Assembly (NCBI GenBank): GCA_017650795.1
Contig: JAGCEE010000258.1
Coordinates: 1 to 25,504, forward strand
Length of the DNA: 25,504 nt
Reading direction: 5' to 3'
Source of the DNA: Clostridia bacterium
GTDB lineage: Bacteria; Bacillota; Clostridia; Christensenellales; UBA1242
Within the stretch, counting starts at the first letter, position 1, and each line of letters opens with the position of its first letter. Below the pieces are notes generated by a model. The model was not told the origin of the DNA. It did not search any database and was given only the letters and a program-made list of their open reading frames with translations. Below are positions 25,363 to 25,504 of this stretch, piece after piece. Made by a program: the position numbers and the translations under genes.

Positions 25363-25504
25363 ATGAATAATAAAAAAATTGTATTGGATACTAATATAGT
25401 TAAGGATTTATTAAAGTATCATAAGGATAAACAGTATAAATCAAAAAATAGTATTGATACTGAAAAAGTATATAACTACATAACCAATATGGAATTTGAT
25501 GGGG
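25363..25504 (+). CDS. PIN-domain-like protein, N-terminal part (cut by window end)
   Basis: The frame is open from ATG 25363 to the window end (47 residues seen). It begins MNNKKIVLDTNIVKDLLKYH, the typical first strand of a PIN nuclease domain, with D9 as the first metal-binding acid of the VLDTNI motif. PIN proteins are Mg-dependent ribonucleases, often VapC-type toxins, but the remaining catalytic acids lie beyond the window. No ribosome binding site precedes the ATG (TGTCTTT). A TGA at 25348 blocks any upstream extension. No antitoxin-like gene is seen directly upstream, where the recombinase remnant lies. Confidence 0.65.
   Translation, partial: MNNKKIVLDTNIVKDLLKYHKDKQYKSKNSIDTEKVYNYITNMEFDG

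Overview
The window comes from an AT-rich, low-GC Gram-positive-like bacterium. An uncultured gut Clostridia or Christensenellales-type lineage is my best guess from protein style, but no rRNA or other taxonomic marker is present. Genes use AGGAGG-type ribosome binding sites, the standard genetic code (TGA is a stop) and occasional TTG or CTG starts. All genes lie on the + strand.

Layout. (1) 109-2160: a two-component pair. It consists of a multi-pass LytS-type histidine kinase and a response regulator with a SARP-like winged-helix output domain, closed by a strong terminator at 2178-2219. (2) 2300-2333: a promoter with an 11-bp-spaced direct repeat (TGTCCCAT twice) where an OmpR/SARP-type activator would bind. 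(3) 2377-23237: a tightly packed run of five genes. They encode a small membrane-anchored single-cohesin protein, a membrane-anchored double-cohesin protein, a membrane protein with two DUF1508-like modules, and two giant secreted proteins of 2205 and 3325 residues. Each giant carries a cohesin-like module, MBG/InlB-type beta modules, an unusual split dockerin and a C-terminal NGGTF-type beta-helix. (4) 23238-24794: terminator, promoter, a hypothetical gene and a GNAT acetyltransferase gene, then a second terminator. (5) 24837-25321: a frameshifted remnant of a tyrosine recombinase. (6) 25363 to the end: the start of a PIN-domain-like gene, possibly leaderless.

How it may work together (inference). 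The kinase and regulator would control the roughly 21-kb operon. The two small proteins would present cohesins from the membrane, and the two giants would dock on them through their dockerins. Because each giant has its own cohesin-like module, giants might also chain to one another. No glycoside hydrolase, other catalytic domain or sortase signal was recognised, so this looks like a non-cellulosomal cohesin-dockerin system that builds an adhesive or structural surface layer. It is the best candidate here for an undescribed system. Repeated, nearly identical DNA blocks within and between the two giant genes suggest ongoing recombination or gene conversion.
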